64,000 bases of DNA from Mordavella massiliensis (lineage in GTDB: Bacteria; Bacillota; Clostridia; Lachnospirales; Lachnospiraceae). The notes beneath the pieces are model-generated. The model was not told the origin of the DNA and did no database searches. It saw nothing but the letters and a program-made list of their open reading frames with translations. Shown here one piece after another: positions 54,975 through 63,930 of this stretch. The stretch covers positions 62,001 to 126,000 of the forward strand of contig NZ_JACJKS010000004.1 in assembly GCF_016901695.1 (NCBI RefSeq). Direction: 5' to 3'. The position numbers were made by a program, and so were the translations under genes. The stretch's first letter is position 1. Every line of letters begins with the position of its first letter.

Positions 54975-55669
54975 CTGAATACCTCCCTGAATAAAGCGTC
55001 AACGGATTTGCCCTTGTCTGTCCGGATCTCGTCTACCGTGGCGTTGAGCACGACCTGCCCCTGCCGCAGGAAGAGGACCCGGTCCAGGATGTTCTCGATA
55101 TCCGTGATGAGGTGGGTGGACAGAAGGATCGTGGCGTCCTCCCTGTAGTTGGTGAGGATGGTGCGCAGGATGTAGTCCCTGGCCGCCGGGTCCACGCCGC
55201 CGATGGGCTCGTCGAGGATGTAGAGGCGGGCGTCCCTGCTCATGACAAGGGCCAGTTGTACTTTCTCCTTTGTGCCCTTGGAGAGGGCGCGCATCCTCTC
55301 GTTCACGTTGATCTCCAGATCCTGCATCATCCGGCCGGCCTTGTCGGCGCTGAAATCATCATAAAAGTCAGAAAAGTAGGAGATGACATCCCGGATCTTC
55401 ATGGCCGGGTCCAGGTAGGTGCGCTCCGGCAGATAGGAGACGATCTTTTTTGTCTCTACGCCCGGGCGCATCCCGTCTACGAGCACCTCTCCCTCTGTTG
55501 GAATGAGAAGATCGTTGATGAGCTTGATGAGCGTTGTCTTGCCGCTTCCGTTTGGCCCGAGAAGCCCCACGATCTGGCCCGGTTCCAGGGACAGGTTGAG
55601 GTTGGCGAGGGCGTAGTACGCGGCGTTGTATTTTTTGGAGAGACCTTTGCATTCGAGTATAGGCTTCAT
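54968..55669 (-). CDS. ABC transporter ATPase
   Basis: A 233-residue ATPase. Walker A is GLLGPNGSGKTTLIKLI, the signature is ALSKGTKEKVQLAL (degenerate LSGGQ) and Walker B is LYILDEPIGGVDP. It pairs with the membrane protein downstream; GntR lies two bases upstream on the same strand. Confidence 0.93.
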   Translation of the reverse strand: MKPILECKGLSKKYNAAYYALANLNLSLEPGQIVGLLGPNGSGKTTLIKLINDLLIPTEGEVLVDGMRPGVETKKIVSYLPERTYLDPAMKIRDVISYFSDFYDDFSADKAGRMMQDLEINVNERMRALSKGTKEKVQLALVMSRDARLYILDEPIGGVDPAARDYILRTILTNYREDATILLSTHLITDIENILDRVLFLRQGQVVLNATVDEIRTDKGKSVDALFREVFRC

Positions 55670-55671
55670 AG

Positions 55672-56040
55672 TTATTGTTCCTCCTTTACAGCTTCTTCGA
55701 TGAGGGCGAGGGTCTCCTCGTCCCGGAAGCCGAGACTTCTCATTTTTTCAAAAAAATCATGGATGTGGCGGGAAGCCTGTTCCTTCTTCATCTCCCTGAG
55801 CATCTGTTCATCCTCCGTGATAAAGCGGCCGCTTGTGCGCTGGGCGTACACAAGTCCGCTGCGCTCCAGTTCGGAGAGCGCCTTCTGAATGGTGTTCGGG
55901 TTGACGGCGGCCTCTACGGCCAGGTCCCGCACGGAGGGGAGCTTGTCTCCGGGGCTGTACACTCCGGATATGATGTCCTGCTGGATCCTCTCCATGAGCT
56001 GCAGGTAGATGGGGCGGTCGTTATCTAAGTCCCATGGCAT
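55672..56040 (-). CDS. GntR-family repressor, YtrA subfamily
   Basis: A 122-residue repressor. The start is ATG 56040 behind AGAGGTG; an upstream extension to 56100 runs through the operator. The winged HTH is PIYLQLMERIQQDIISGVYS then LPSVRDLAVEAAVNPNTIQKA. The short C-terminal dimer helix region marks YtrA. It heads the ABC operon and probably represses it. Confidence 0.9.
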   Translation of the reverse strand: MPWDLDNDRPIYLQLMERIQQDIISGVYSPGDKLPSVRDLAVEAAVNPNTIQKALSELERSGLVYAQRTSGRFITEDEQMLREMKKEQASRHIHDFFEKMRSLGFRDEETLALIEEAVKEEQ

Positions 56041-56079
56041 GAAATTCACCTCTCTTAGGCAGGCGTGTGCCTGCACGAA

Positions 56080-56125
56080 TGTACTATCTATGTAATACAA
56101 TAATACATTTGAGGGAAAATGTCAA
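56080..56125 (-). promoter_or_regulatory. Promoter and operator of the GntR-ABC operon
   Basis: Minus strand: TTGACA (56125-56120), 17 bases, TATTGT (56102-56097). The palindrome TGTATTA-N6-TAGTACA (56099-56080; plus strand TGTACTA-N6-TAATACA) overlaps the -10 and fits a GntR operator. Confidence 0.65.
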
Positions 56126-56163
56126 GAAAATAGAATAAACTGAAAAATGTTGTTTATATTCCG

Positions 56164-56191
56164 TTGTAATGACTTGTAAAAAGAATATAAT
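56164..56191 (+). promoter_or_regulatory. Promoter of the restriction-modification island
   Basis: TTGTAA (56164-56169), 16 bases, TATAAT (56186-56191), 30 bases before the first methyltransferase start. Confidence 0.55.
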
Positions 56192-56220
56192 ATAATCACT
56201 TTGCTGGAGAAAGGAAATAA

Positions 56221-56778
56221 TTGATCTCATTACATCCCCGTATTTATAAACTCTTTAATGAGGATTGCAGAGAAGTAATGTTACGCTTCCCTCCTCATTC
56301 TATTGATCTCATTTTGGCTGATCCGCCATATAACATTTCACAATATTCAAGCGGTAATATTTTGCGAGTAGGGAAGAGTATGTTGAATAATGATATTGCT
56401 GAGTGGGATAAAGTTATAATAAAGCCAGCGGAGTATCTTGACGTTTTCAAGCGATTAATTAAACCAACAGGTAATATCATTATTTTTTCGGGATATAATC
56501 AGATTGGCGAATGTCCTATATGTTCATACCCGGAACGTCTGAAAAATCCGTATCACCCTACACAAAAACCATTACAGCTTATAGAACATTTTGTGAAAAT
56601 AGCATCTAATCCCGGATCGATAGTATTTGATCCATTTATGGGAGTCGGCTCTACGGGAGTTGCTGCCGTAAAGAACGGCAGGCGGTTTATAGGATGCGAT
56701 ATTAATAAAGCCTATGTTCTGGCATCGCAGGAGCGGATGGAGTCAATTATAAATGTTGCTCATAAACCGTTGCCTTAA
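56221..56778 (+). CDS. Beta-class DNA methyltransferase missing an internal block
   Basis: A 185-residue protein. The start is a TTG at 56221 behind AAAGGA. Motif IV is ILADPPYN and motif I is FDPFMGVGSTG, in beta-class order. It is closely related to the methyltransferase at 57930. Its SGYNQIG runs straight into ECPICSYPERLKNP, whereas the other copy has 61 extra residues at that point, including W-H-K-T-N-P-M-P and the likely target-recognition part. The frame stays open, so the protein is made but may be inactive. AT-rich, unlike the flanks. Confidence 0.8.
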   Translation: MISLHPRIYKLFNEDCREVMLRFPPHSIDLILADPPYNISQYSSGNILRVGKSMLNNDIAEWDKVIIKPAEYLDVFKRLIKPTGNIIIFSGYNQIGECPICSYPERLKNPYHPTQKPLQLIEHFVKIASNPGSIVFDPFMGVGSTGVAAVKNGRRFIGCDINKAYVLASQERMESIINVAHKPLP

Positions 56779-56832
56779 AAACAAATCGGAACGTAAAATG
56801 AATGCATAATACCTAGAGAAACGAGGTCTCAA

Positions 56833-57075
56833 ATGTTAGCTAAAGAATTGGGAGAAAGGATCAAAGAATTAAGAAAAAAGACAGGATTAAGCCAAGAGAA
56901 ATTTGCACTTAAAATTGATATGGATCGGACATATTTTGCTACGGTTGAATCTGGGAAAAGGAATATTTCTCTGCAAAATATCGAAAAGATTGCGAAAGGA
57001 CTAGATGTATCGCTGGCAGAACTGTTTGAAGGATTGGGAGAATGCTATGATGACGGAAACAGAACGGAAGATTAA
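56833..57075 (+). CDS. Xre-type HTH regulator, probable RM controller (C) protein
   Basis: An 80-residue single-domain helix-turn-helix protein. LSQEKFALKIDMDRTYFATVE is the HTH, followed by NISLQNIEKIAKGLDVSLAELF. Size and place, just before a restriction endonuclease gene, match C proteins that delay nuclease expression. GAGG precedes the ATG. The last 29 bases overlap the endonuclease reading frame. ACCT (56811) faces AGGT in the ribosome site, a weak palindrome that may matter for control. Confidence 0.85.
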   Translation: MLAKELGERIKELRKKTGLSQEKFALKIDMDRTYFATVESGKRNISLQNIEKIAKGLDVSLAELFEGLGECYDDGNRTED

Positions 57076-57916
57076 GGAAATAGTATTTGATGAATTTGGG
57101 AAGCTGATCAAGAATATCGAAGGTGACTTTGGAAAAAATTACATAAAGAAAAGATATAATTTTTTGCTTAGTCAATTGGATGAGACAATTACAGCTAATA
57201 TGGTCTTTGTGAGCAGCTTTGAATCAAAAAGCGGATATGCAATTGAGGCTTGTGCCAAACGGATTGCCAGACTTCGGTTTGGCGAGGAGAATGTTCCCAA
57301 TATTGTTAATCCGCGTAACATAGAACATGATTTGAAACCTGCGTCAATAAATGGTCAGGTACTGGTTACAGATATAGACACTGATAATGGAGACTTGCGT
57401 GGAAAAATATCTTCTTTTAGGGCGAACCATGTTGCATCTGGGAAAGGCGGCGCAAGAGTCAAAAGCGGAGTGACACAGGAAAGTATAAAAGATCTTATCC
57501 CGCTTGCCCAGAAATACAGAACATCTCATTACCATACCAAGCCTGTCGATCTGGCGTTTTTCGACGGTAAAGACTGGATTGTGATGGAACTTAAAGCGGG
57601 CGGAGATCTGGATAGTTCCAATGCTCCCTCTAATGTGGAAAAGCTGCTGACTATATATGCAGGACTGAATATACCCAATTCAAAAGCTTATTTTGCAACT
57701 CTGTATAATAAAAACGGTGAAGGAAATACGTGGACAGGGGCTGTAAAAAAACATATGGCATACCCCGAGATGTTTTTAATAGGGAAGAAATTTTGGGAGA
57801 CAATTTTACCTGCTGGTATTACATATGAAGCATTTGCTGAAATATATAAAGAAGCATTACAAGAGTTGGATTTAAATATGCATATAAAAGAAATGATAGA
57901 AAGAGCAGTTGAATAA
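57047..57916 (+). CDS. Type II restriction endonuclease
   Basis: A 289-residue nuclease. I start at ATG 57047 (tandem ATGs), inside the controller gene end; the longer frame from 57005 overlaps it fully and lacks a site. The catalytic PD-(D/E)XK-like core is KPVDLAFFDGKD followed by IVMELKAGGDLDSSNA. FESKSGYAIEACAKRIARL is an N-terminal landmark. It most resembles proteins annotated as TdeIII-type endonucleases, from memory and unverified, so the recognition site is not assigned. The stop lies 13 bases before the next methyltransferase. Confidence 0.8.
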   Translation: MMTETERKIKEIVFDEFGKLIKNIEGDFGKNYIKKRYNFLLSQLDETITANMVFVSSFESKSGYAIEACAKRIARLRFGEENVPNIVNPRNIEHDLKPASINGQVLVTDIDTDNGDLRGKISSFRANHVASGKGGARVKSGVTQESIKDLIPLAQKYRTSHYHTKPVDLAFFDGKDWIVMELKAGGDLDSSNAPSNVEKLLTIYAGLNIPNSKAYFATLYNKNGEGNTWTGAVKKHMAYPEMFLIGKKFWETILPAGITYEAFAEIYKEALQELDLNMHIKEMIERAVE

Positions 57917-57929
57917 AGGTAATTTTAGG

Positions 57930-58646
57930 ATGACAGACATGATTTTAAAACAAACAGATTGCCGTTCATACATGAGAGAACTTCCGGACCATTCTGTTGA
58001 TCTGATCTTGACAGATCCGCCCTACAACATTGCAAAATACTCAACGGGTAACATCCTGCTACCGGGAAGAAGTGCTGTGAATAATGATCTTGGTGAGTGG
58101 GATTTGCAAGAACTGGATCCTTTTGATTTTGTGGGAGAATTTAAAAGAATACTGAAGCCGGACGGAAATGTTTTCATTTTCACGAGTTATAATCTGATAG
58201 GGAGATGGCATGAGGCGTTTGATCCGGAATATGATACCTTTCAATTTTTTATATGGCATAAAACGAATCCCATGCCAAAAATATATAAGAACGGTTTTCT
58301 CAATAGCTGTGAAATGATCGTGTGCCTCTGGAATAAAGGTCATAAATGGAATTTCACCAGGCAGAATGAAATGCATAATTATTTTGAATGTTCAATATGT
58401 ATGGGGAAAGAACGTTTGAAAAACCCAAAGCATCCCTCTCAAAAACCGTTAAAACTTTTGAAGCATTTGATTAATATAGCAAGCAATGAAGGTGATACGG
58501 TTTTTGATCCGTTTATGGGAGTCGGATCTACGGGGGTAGCGGCAATTCATCTGGAAAGAAATTTTATAGGTTGTGAGATTGATCCGGTGTTTTTTGATGC
58601 AGCAGAAATCCGCATTCATGAAGAAAAGGAGCGTTCCGCAAAGTGA
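57930..58646 (+). CDS. Beta-class DNA methyltransferase (full length)
   Basis: A 238-residue N6-adenine or N4-cytosine methyltransferase. Start ATG 57930 follows AAAGG; TTG 57909 overlaps the nuclease stop. Motif IV ILTDPPYN, the conserved W-H-K-T-N-P-M-P, and motif I FDPFMGVGSTG are in order. It should protect the host from the nuclease upstream. Its paralogue at 56221 shares most residues outside the missing block. Confidence 0.9.
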   Translation: MTDMILKQTDCRSYMRELPDHSVDLILTDPPYNIAKYSTGNILLPGRSAVNNDLGEWDLQELDPFDFVGEFKRILKPDGNVFIFTSYNLIGRWHEAFDPEYDTFQFFIWHKTNPMPKIYKNGFLNSCEMIVCLWNKGHKWNFTRQNEMHNYFECSICMGKERLKNPKHPSQKPLKLLKHLINIASNEGDTVFDPFMGVGSTGVAAIHLERNFIGCEIDPVFFDAAEIRIHEEKERSAK

Positions 58647-58668
58647 TGCGGAAGACGCTCCTTTTCTA
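58624..58668. terminator. Bidirectional terminator inside the RM island
   Basis: AAAAGGAGCGTTCCGCA (58624-58640) and TGCGGAAGACGCTCCTTTT (58647-58665). It overlaps the end of one methyltransferase gene and abuts the convergent Dam-like gene. Confidence 0.85.
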
Positions 58669-59733
58669 TATACATTTGTAATTGGTTATGATTAGATGTT
58701 CGGCTTTCTGGTCATTTCTGTTCATAAAGCTTACAAGATATTTTTTGTCAAAACTATCAATATAGAACTTGTCTTTATACAAATTGTAAATAAAGTCTGT
58801 ATTTTTGATGATTAGTAAAAACATGGCTTTTGTATGCGTTAGAAAACGCCATAACCGTTCCTGATCATACCGATCAAATTTGTTCTGTGAATATGTAGAG
58901 AACTCGCTGTCATAGGGCGGATCAAGAAAGAGAAAATCTTCTTTTGTTACTTGCAGATGGCTTAGGAAAATTTCAAAATCTTCACAGTATATATCTGCAT
59001 TTGCCAGCTTTTCTGCTACTTCATCAGAAAGCAGATAGTTGACTTTCCTTGTGAAATCTTTACGGTTATAAGAGATGCCACCATAGGGGACGTTGAACTC
59101 TCCTTTTGCATTGTAGCGAAACATGGAAGAGTAGCAGTATTCTCTGATGAAAAAGAATACGGCGGCGTTGTGTCCATGGCTTAAACTAGACGGATGGTTC
59201 AAAAGATATCTTATAAACATATAGTATGACGATTTCAATGAGGCCTCTATGTTGTCCAGACGATCAGAATCTGGAATGCCTCCGTTTTCCAGTTCCAGTT
59301 TGCTTGACCGTTTTATCTTGCTGCTTAAGTTCTTTTTTAACTCCTGGAGAAAAATGGCATTATACTTATCTCCAAAGCCAGAGAAGAAATCTGCGTACGT
59401 ATGTATAAAAGTATCTACAGATATTTTCCCGTGATAAAGATCCAAAATGACAGATGAGTGATGGTCTACAAAGTCTCCGAGAAGAGAAAAATCGCAGATT
59501 TCCTGATGGAGATAATGTTTCAAATCCGCGTTTCTGGTTTTGATACAATTGTAGAGATTAATCAGTTCCTTTGATTTATCATTGATACAACAGTGCCTTG
59601 CAGATGTGTCGAAAAAAACGGCACCACCACCCACAAAAGGTTCTATAAATCTCCCTGTATAGGAGGGTGTATATTTTCTGATAACAGGAAGTTCTTTTTC
59701 TTTGCCGCCAGGCCATTTCAGTACTGTTTTCAA
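58666..59733 (-). CDS. Dam-type (alpha-class) DNA adenine methyltransferase
   Basis: A 355-residue N6-adenine methyltransferase. The SAM site is LKWPGGKEKELP then FIEPFVGGGAVFF; the catalytic motif is LFLDPPYDSEFSTY. The central ~150 residues form the target-recognition domain. It is longer than E. coli Dam (278). It converges with the other RM genes and has the same AT-rich composition, so it likely belongs to the island and may protect the second strand of an asymmetric site; this is inferred. Confidence 0.88.
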   Translation of the reverse strand: MKTVLKWPGGKEKELPVIRKYTPSYTGRFIEPFVGGGAVFFDTSARHCCINDKSKELINLYNCIKTRNADLKHYLHQEICDFSLLGDFVDHHSSVILDLYHGKISVDTFIHTYADFFSGFGDKYNAIFLQELKKNLSSKIKRSSKLELENGGIPDSDRLDNIEASLKSSYYMFIRYLLNHPSSLSHGHNAAVFFFIREYCYSSMFRYNAKGEFNVPYGGISYNRKDFTRKVNYLLSDEVAEKLANADIYCEDFEIFLSHLQVTKEDFLFLDPPYDSEFSTYSQNKFDRYDQERLWRFLTHTKAMFLLIIKNTDFIYNLYKDKFYIDSFDKKYLVSFMNRNDQKAEHLIITNYKCI

Positions 59734-59772
59734 AGCTATGCTTCCTTTCAGTTTAGACTGTACTAAAGTATA

Positions 59773-60678
59773 TCATGGATGTTGCTTAAAAACAACATTT
59801 TTTAGGAGGTTTGGATCGAAGACGCCCCGCCGGAGCATCTCAATCTCATATTTGTAGGGGGGAAGGGATTTCTTTGGTTGATCCGGCAGCGGGACGTACG
59901 GCGTCTCCAGTATCTTCGGGACATCCTCGAAATCCGGGTGGTGTACGATGTAGTTCAGGGCGTCGAAACCGATCTGCCCGAAGCCGATGTTGGCGTGCCG
60001 GTCCTTGGCGGCGCCGGCGGCGTTTTTGCTGTCGTTGATGTGGAAGACCGCGATCTGATCCCTGCCGATGAGCCGGTCAAACGCATCCATGACGCCGTCG
60101 AAGTCGTGGATGATGTCGTAGCCACTGTCGCTTGTGTGGCAGGTGTCAAAGCAGACCCGCAGCTTGTCATTGTGCGTGACGCCGTCGTAGATCCGTGCCA
60201 GTTCCTCGAAGCTGCGGCCGATCTCGGAACCTTTTCCCGCCATAGTCTCCAGGGCGATGCATACCGGCGTTTCCGCTGTGAGGATGCGGTTCAGTCCGGC
60301 CGTGATCTGCCGGATCCCCGCCTCCACCCCGGCCCCCACGTGGGCGCCCGGGTGGAGGATGAGAAGACGGCTTTTGCAGGCGGCCGCGCGCTCCAGCTCC
60401 AGCGCCAGGAAGCGCTCCGCCAGCTCGTAAGTCTCCGGTTTTACCGTGTTGGCCAGGTTGATGATATAGGGGGCGTGTACGATGATCTCGCCGATCCCGT
60501 GCCGGCGCATGTAGTCCCATGCCGGTTCGATATTCAGGTCACAGATCTCTTTTCTTTTTGTATTCTGGGGCGCGCCGGTATAGAACATGAACGTATCCGC
60601 GCCGTAGGAGACAGCCTCCCTGGCGGAGCCAAGAAGCATGTCCTTTCCGCTCATTCCCACATGGGAGCCAAGTTTCAT
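59773..60678 (-). CDS. nfo: Endonuclease IV (AP endonuclease)
   Basis: A 301-residue zinc AP endonuclease for base-excision repair. The TIM barrel begins [13 protein letters not shown]. Metal ligands are seen in [45 protein letters not shown] and [20 protein letters not shown] (His/Asp/Glu). GC-rich again, it marks the end of the island on the right. It diverges from argS. Confidence 0.95.
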   Translation of the reverse strand: MKLGSHVGMSGKDMLLGSAREAVSYGADTFMFYTGAPQNTKRKEICDLNIEPAWDYMRRHGIGEIIVHAPYIINLANTVKPETYELAERFLALELERAAACKSRLLILHPGAHVGAGVEAGIRQITAGLNRILTAETPVCIALETMAGKGSEIGRSFEELARIYDGVTHNDKLRVCFDTCHTSDSGYDIIHDFDGVMDAFDRLIGRDQIAVFHINDSKNAAGAAKDRHANIGFGQIGFDALNYIVHHPDFEDVPKILETPYVPLPDQPKKSLPPYKYEIEMLRRGVFDPNLLKNVVFKQHP

Positions 60679-60906
60679 AGGATAGACCTCGTTTCTTTTG
60701 ATGTAGTATTGCAGTCATTGCGTGCATTTGGGTTGCATAAATGCGACCTGCGTGCTATGATGATTTTACATCAAAATTCCGGAAAATTCTATTCTTTCTT
60801 TTTATCAGGCCGCGGCACCCGGAAGAAAAACGGCTTGAGGGAAAGGCCGGCGTGTGTTAGACTAAATAAATGATGTCAGTGTGAAACGGAATGGAGGAAA
60901 AGATAT

Positions 60907-62673
60907 ATGAAACAGCTGATCGATCTGCTCACAGAGGAAATGAAGGCAGCATTCGAGGCGGCCGGCTACGACAGCTCCTACGCCAGGGTGACCCTGTCCA
61001 ACAGGCCGGATCTGTGCGAGTACCAGTGCAACGGGGCGATGGCGGGAGCCAGAACATATAAGAAGGCGCCGCTTCAGATCGCCCAGGACGTGGTGTCACG
61101 GATCGGGCAGGGAGGATGCATCCTCTCGGCAGAGGCGGTGAAACCAGGCTTTATCAATATAAAACTGGACGATGCATATATAGCAGAGTATTTAAATAAC
61201 ATGGGAGAGGACACGCGCCTCGGACTGGAGGAGACGGAGGATCCCCGGACCATCCTGATCGATTACGGCGGACCGAACGTGGCGAAGCCTCTTCACGTCG
61301 GGCATCTGCGCTCCGCCATCATCGGCGAGAGCGTCAAGCGGATCTGCCGCCGGATGGGGCACAGGGTGCTGGGCGACATCCATATGGGAGACTGGGGGTA
61401 TCAGATGGGGCTCATTATCACAGAGCTTAAGAAGCGTCAGCCGGATCTTCCCTATTTTGACGACTCCTATGAAGGAGAGTATCCAGAGGAGGCGCCCTTT
61501 ACTATCGGCGAGCTGGAGGAGATCTATCCGACGGCCAGTGCCTACGCCAAGGAGCATGAGGACTACCGGGAGGAAGCGCTGCATGCCACCTATCTTCTGC
61601 AGAACGGGCACAGGGGCTACACGGCTGTCTGGAACCATATCATGCGCGTGTCTGTGGCGGATCTGAAGAAGAACTACAGCAACCTGAACGTGGAGTTTGA
61701 TCTCTGGAAAGGGGAATCGGACGCGCAGGCCTACATCCCCGGCATGATCGAGAGGATGAAAAGAGAAGGCTTTGCCCGGGTGGACGACGGCGCCCTTGTC
61801 ATTGATGTAAAAGAGGACAGCGACACGAAGGAGATGCCGCCCTGCATGATCCAGAAGTCTGACGGGGCTTCCCTCTACGGGACGACGGATCTGGCGACCC
61901 TGGTGCAGCGGGAGGAGGATTACCATCCGGATCATGTGATCTACGTGGTGGACAAGCGGCAGGAACTCCACTTTACCCAGGTGTTCCGGGCTGCCAAGAA
62001 GACCGGGATCGTACCGGAGAAGACGAAGCTTTCCTTCCTGGGCTTCGGCACCATGAACGGAAAGGACGGCAAGCCCTTTAAGACAAGAGAGGGCGGCGTC
62101 ATGCGGCTGGAGAACCTGATCGCGGAGATCAATGAGGAAATGTACAAGAAGATCACGGACAACCGCACCGTCAGTGAGGACGAGGCAAAGGAGACGGCGA
62201 AGACCGTGGGCATGTCCGCCATCAAATACGGGGATCTCTCCAACCAGGCGTCCAAGGACTATGTGTTCGATGTGGACCGGTTTACCTCCTTTGAGGGAAA
62301 CACGGGGCCGTACATCCTCTATACGATCGTGCGCATCAAGTCTATCCTGAATAAATATACGGAGGCGGGCAATGCCCTGGAAGGCCTGCGGATCCGCGGA
62401 GCCCACAGCGGGGAGGAGAAGGCGCTGATGCTGGAAGCGGCCAAGTACAACAGCGTGATGGAAAACGCCTACGAGGAGCTGGCGCCCCACAAGATCTGCG
62501 CCTACATCTATGAGCTGGCAAACGCCTTCAACCGCTTCTACCATGAGACGAAGATCCTGGCAGAGGAAGATACGGATGTGCAGAAGAGTTACGTGGCGCT
62601 CCTTGTCCTGACAAAGCAGATCCTGGAGAGCTGCATTGATGTGCTGGGCTTTGAGGCGCCGGAGAGGATGTAA
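60907..62673 (+). CDS. argS: Arginyl-tRNA synthetase
   Basis: A 588-residue class I synthetase. The N-terminal Add1 domain is followed by HVGHLRSAIIGES (HIGH motif) and a KMSK-less loop (TMNGKDGKPFKTR), as normal for ArgRS. The C-terminal anticodon domain has ENAYEELAPHKICAYIYELANAF (key part APHKICAYIYELA). TGGAGG precedes the start. An AlaX-type gene follows four bases after the stop. Confidence 0.96.
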   Translation: MKQLIDLLTEEMKAAFEAAGYDSSYARVTLSNRPDLCEYQCNGAMAGARTYKKAPLQIAQDVVSRIGQGGCILSAEAVKPGFINIKLDDAYIAEYLNNMGEDTRLGLEETEDPRTILIDYGGPNVAKPLHVGHLRSAIIGESVKRICRRMGHRVLGDIHMGDWGYQMGLIITELKKRQPDLPYFDDSYEGEYPEEAPFTIGELEEIYPTASAYAKEHEDYREEALHATYLLQNGHRGYTAVWNHIMRVSVADLKKNYSNLNVEFDLWKGESDAQAYIPGMIERMKREGFARVDDGALVIDVKEDSDTKEMPPCMIQKSDGASLYGTTDLATLVQREEDYHPDHVIYVVDKRQELHFTQVFRAAKKTGIVPEKTKLSFLGFGTMNGKDGKPFKTREGGVMRLENLIAEINEEMYKKITDNRTVSEDEAKETAKTVGMSAIKYGDLSNQASKDYVFDVDRFTSFEGNTGPYILYTIVRIKSILNKYTEAGNALEGLRIRGAHSGEEKALMLEAAKYNSVMENAYEELAPHKICAYIYELANAFNRFYHETKILAEEDTDVQKSYVALLVLTKQILESCIDVLGFEAPERM

Positions 62674-62677
62674 GGAT

Positions 62678-63868
62678 ATGGAATTTACCGGAAGCGGGAA
62701 AGAGACAGGCAAACTGTTTTATGAGGACAGCCACCTGCGGGAATTTGACGCGCAGGTGCTCTCCTGCACAGCGGATGGGGCCGCTTACCAGATCGTCCTG
62801 GATCAGACGGCTTTTTTCCCGGAGGGCGGCGGTCAGTACGCGGATACCGGCTATCTGGACGGTGTGCGGGTGCTGGACGTACATGAGAAAAACGGCGTGG
62901 TGCGCCATAAGACGGACGCCCCGCTTGAACCGGGATCCTGCGTGCACGGGCGCATCGACTGGGAGGAACGGTTTGAAAAGATGCAGCAGCATACCGGGGA
63001 GCATATCATCTCCGGCCTGGTGCACAGCCGCTTTGGATATAACAACGTGGGCTTCCACCTTGGGGCGGATTACTGCACCATGGATTTTGACGGCCCCATT
63101 TCCCCGGAGGAACTGCGCCGGATCGAGTGGGAGGCCAACCGGGCCGTGGCTGCGGACCTGGAGATCCGGGTGTCCTGCCCATCCAAAGCAGAGCTGGAGA
63201 AGCTGGAGTACCGGAGCAAGATCGAGATCGAGGGCCAGGTGCGTATCGTGACCGTGCCGGGCTATGATGTGTGCGCCTGCTGCGCGCCCCATGTGAAGCG
63301 GACCGGCGAGATCGGCCTGATCAAGCTCGTGAACCGGATGAACTACAAGGGCGGGGAGAGGATCACCATGCTCTGCGGGTTCCGCGCCCTGCGGGATTAT
63401 GAGACAAAGCTGACGAATGCGAAGGAGATCGGCGCGCTGCTGTGCGAGAAGGAGGACCGGATCGCGGAGGCGGTCCGCCGGCAGAAAGAGGAGCTGGAGC
63501 GTCAGAAGTATGAAAACGGACGGCTTCTGCAGCAGATCCTTGCATACCGGGCGAAGGAGACGCCTGTCGCAGACCCGGTGACGGTTGCCTTTGCAGAGGA
63601 TCTGACGGGAAGCGCGCCCCGGGAGTTCATGAACCTCCTCCTGGATCAGGGCGCGCCTGTGAGCGCCGTGTTCGCCGGAAGCGACGATGGCGGCTACCGG
63701 TATGTGATCGGGAGCAGGTCCCGTGACGTCCGTCCTCTCGGGAAAGAGCTGAATGCCAGGTTCCGGGGCCGGGGCGGCGGGAAGCCGGAGATGATCCAGG
63801 GAAGCCTGTCAGGGAAAATGGAAGAGATACGGGAGTGTCTGCAGAAGTTTGAGATGACAGACAAATAG
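62678..63868 (+). CDS. AlaX-type alanyl-tRNA editing protein with DHHA1 tail
   Basis: A 396-residue trans-editing protein that hydrolyses mischarged Ser- or Gly-tRNA-Ala. A short N-terminal AlaRS-like barrel contains FFPEGGGQYADTG. The editing domain has zinc ligands HTGEHIISG (HxxxH) and CACCAPHVKRTGEIG (CxxxH). A coiled stretch leads to a DHHA1 domain ending FRGRGGGKPEMIQGSL. It has no synthetase core. The start at 62678 is chosen over 62636, which overlaps argS. It is co-transcribed with argS. Confidence 0.9.
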   Translation: MEFTGSGKETGKLFYEDSHLREFDAQVLSCTADGAAYQIVLDQTAFFPEGGGQYADTGYLDGVRVLDVHEKNGVVRHKTDAPLEPGSCVHGRIDWEERFEKMQQHTGEHIISGLVHSRFGYNNVGFHLGADYCTMDFDGPISPEELRRIEWEANRAVAADLEIRVSCPSKAELEKLEYRSKIEIEGQVRIVTVPGYDVCACCAPHVKRTGEIGLIKLVNRMNYKGGERITMLCGFRALRDYETKLTNAKEIGALLCEKEDRIAEAVRRQKEELERQKYENGRLLQQILAYRAKETPVADPVTVAFAEDLTGSAPREFMNLLLDQGAPVSAVFAGSDDGGYRYVIGSRSRDVRPLGKELNARFRGRGGGKPEMIQGSLSGKMEEIRECLQKFEMTDK

Positions 63869-63870
63869 AT

Positions 63871-63918
63871 AAAAGCTGCGGGAATACAAACAGTTTGTTG
63901 TGTTCCCGCAGCTTTTTT
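63871..63918. terminator. Bidirectional terminator after the AlaX gene
   Basis: AAAAGCTGCGGGAA (63871-63884) and TTCCCGCAGCTTTT (63903-63916) with T residues following. Confidence 0.9.
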
Positions 63919-63930
63919 ACATTGGATTTT

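Noticed and set aside
57005-57046. Longer N-terminus for the restriction endonuclease
   Set aside because: The extra 14 codons lie wholly inside the controller gene in another frame, with no ribosome site; the tandem ATG at 57047 fits better.
56221-59733. Prophage or integrative element
   Set aside because: No integrase, structural genes, attachment repeats or relaxase are present around the methyltransferase and nuclease genes.
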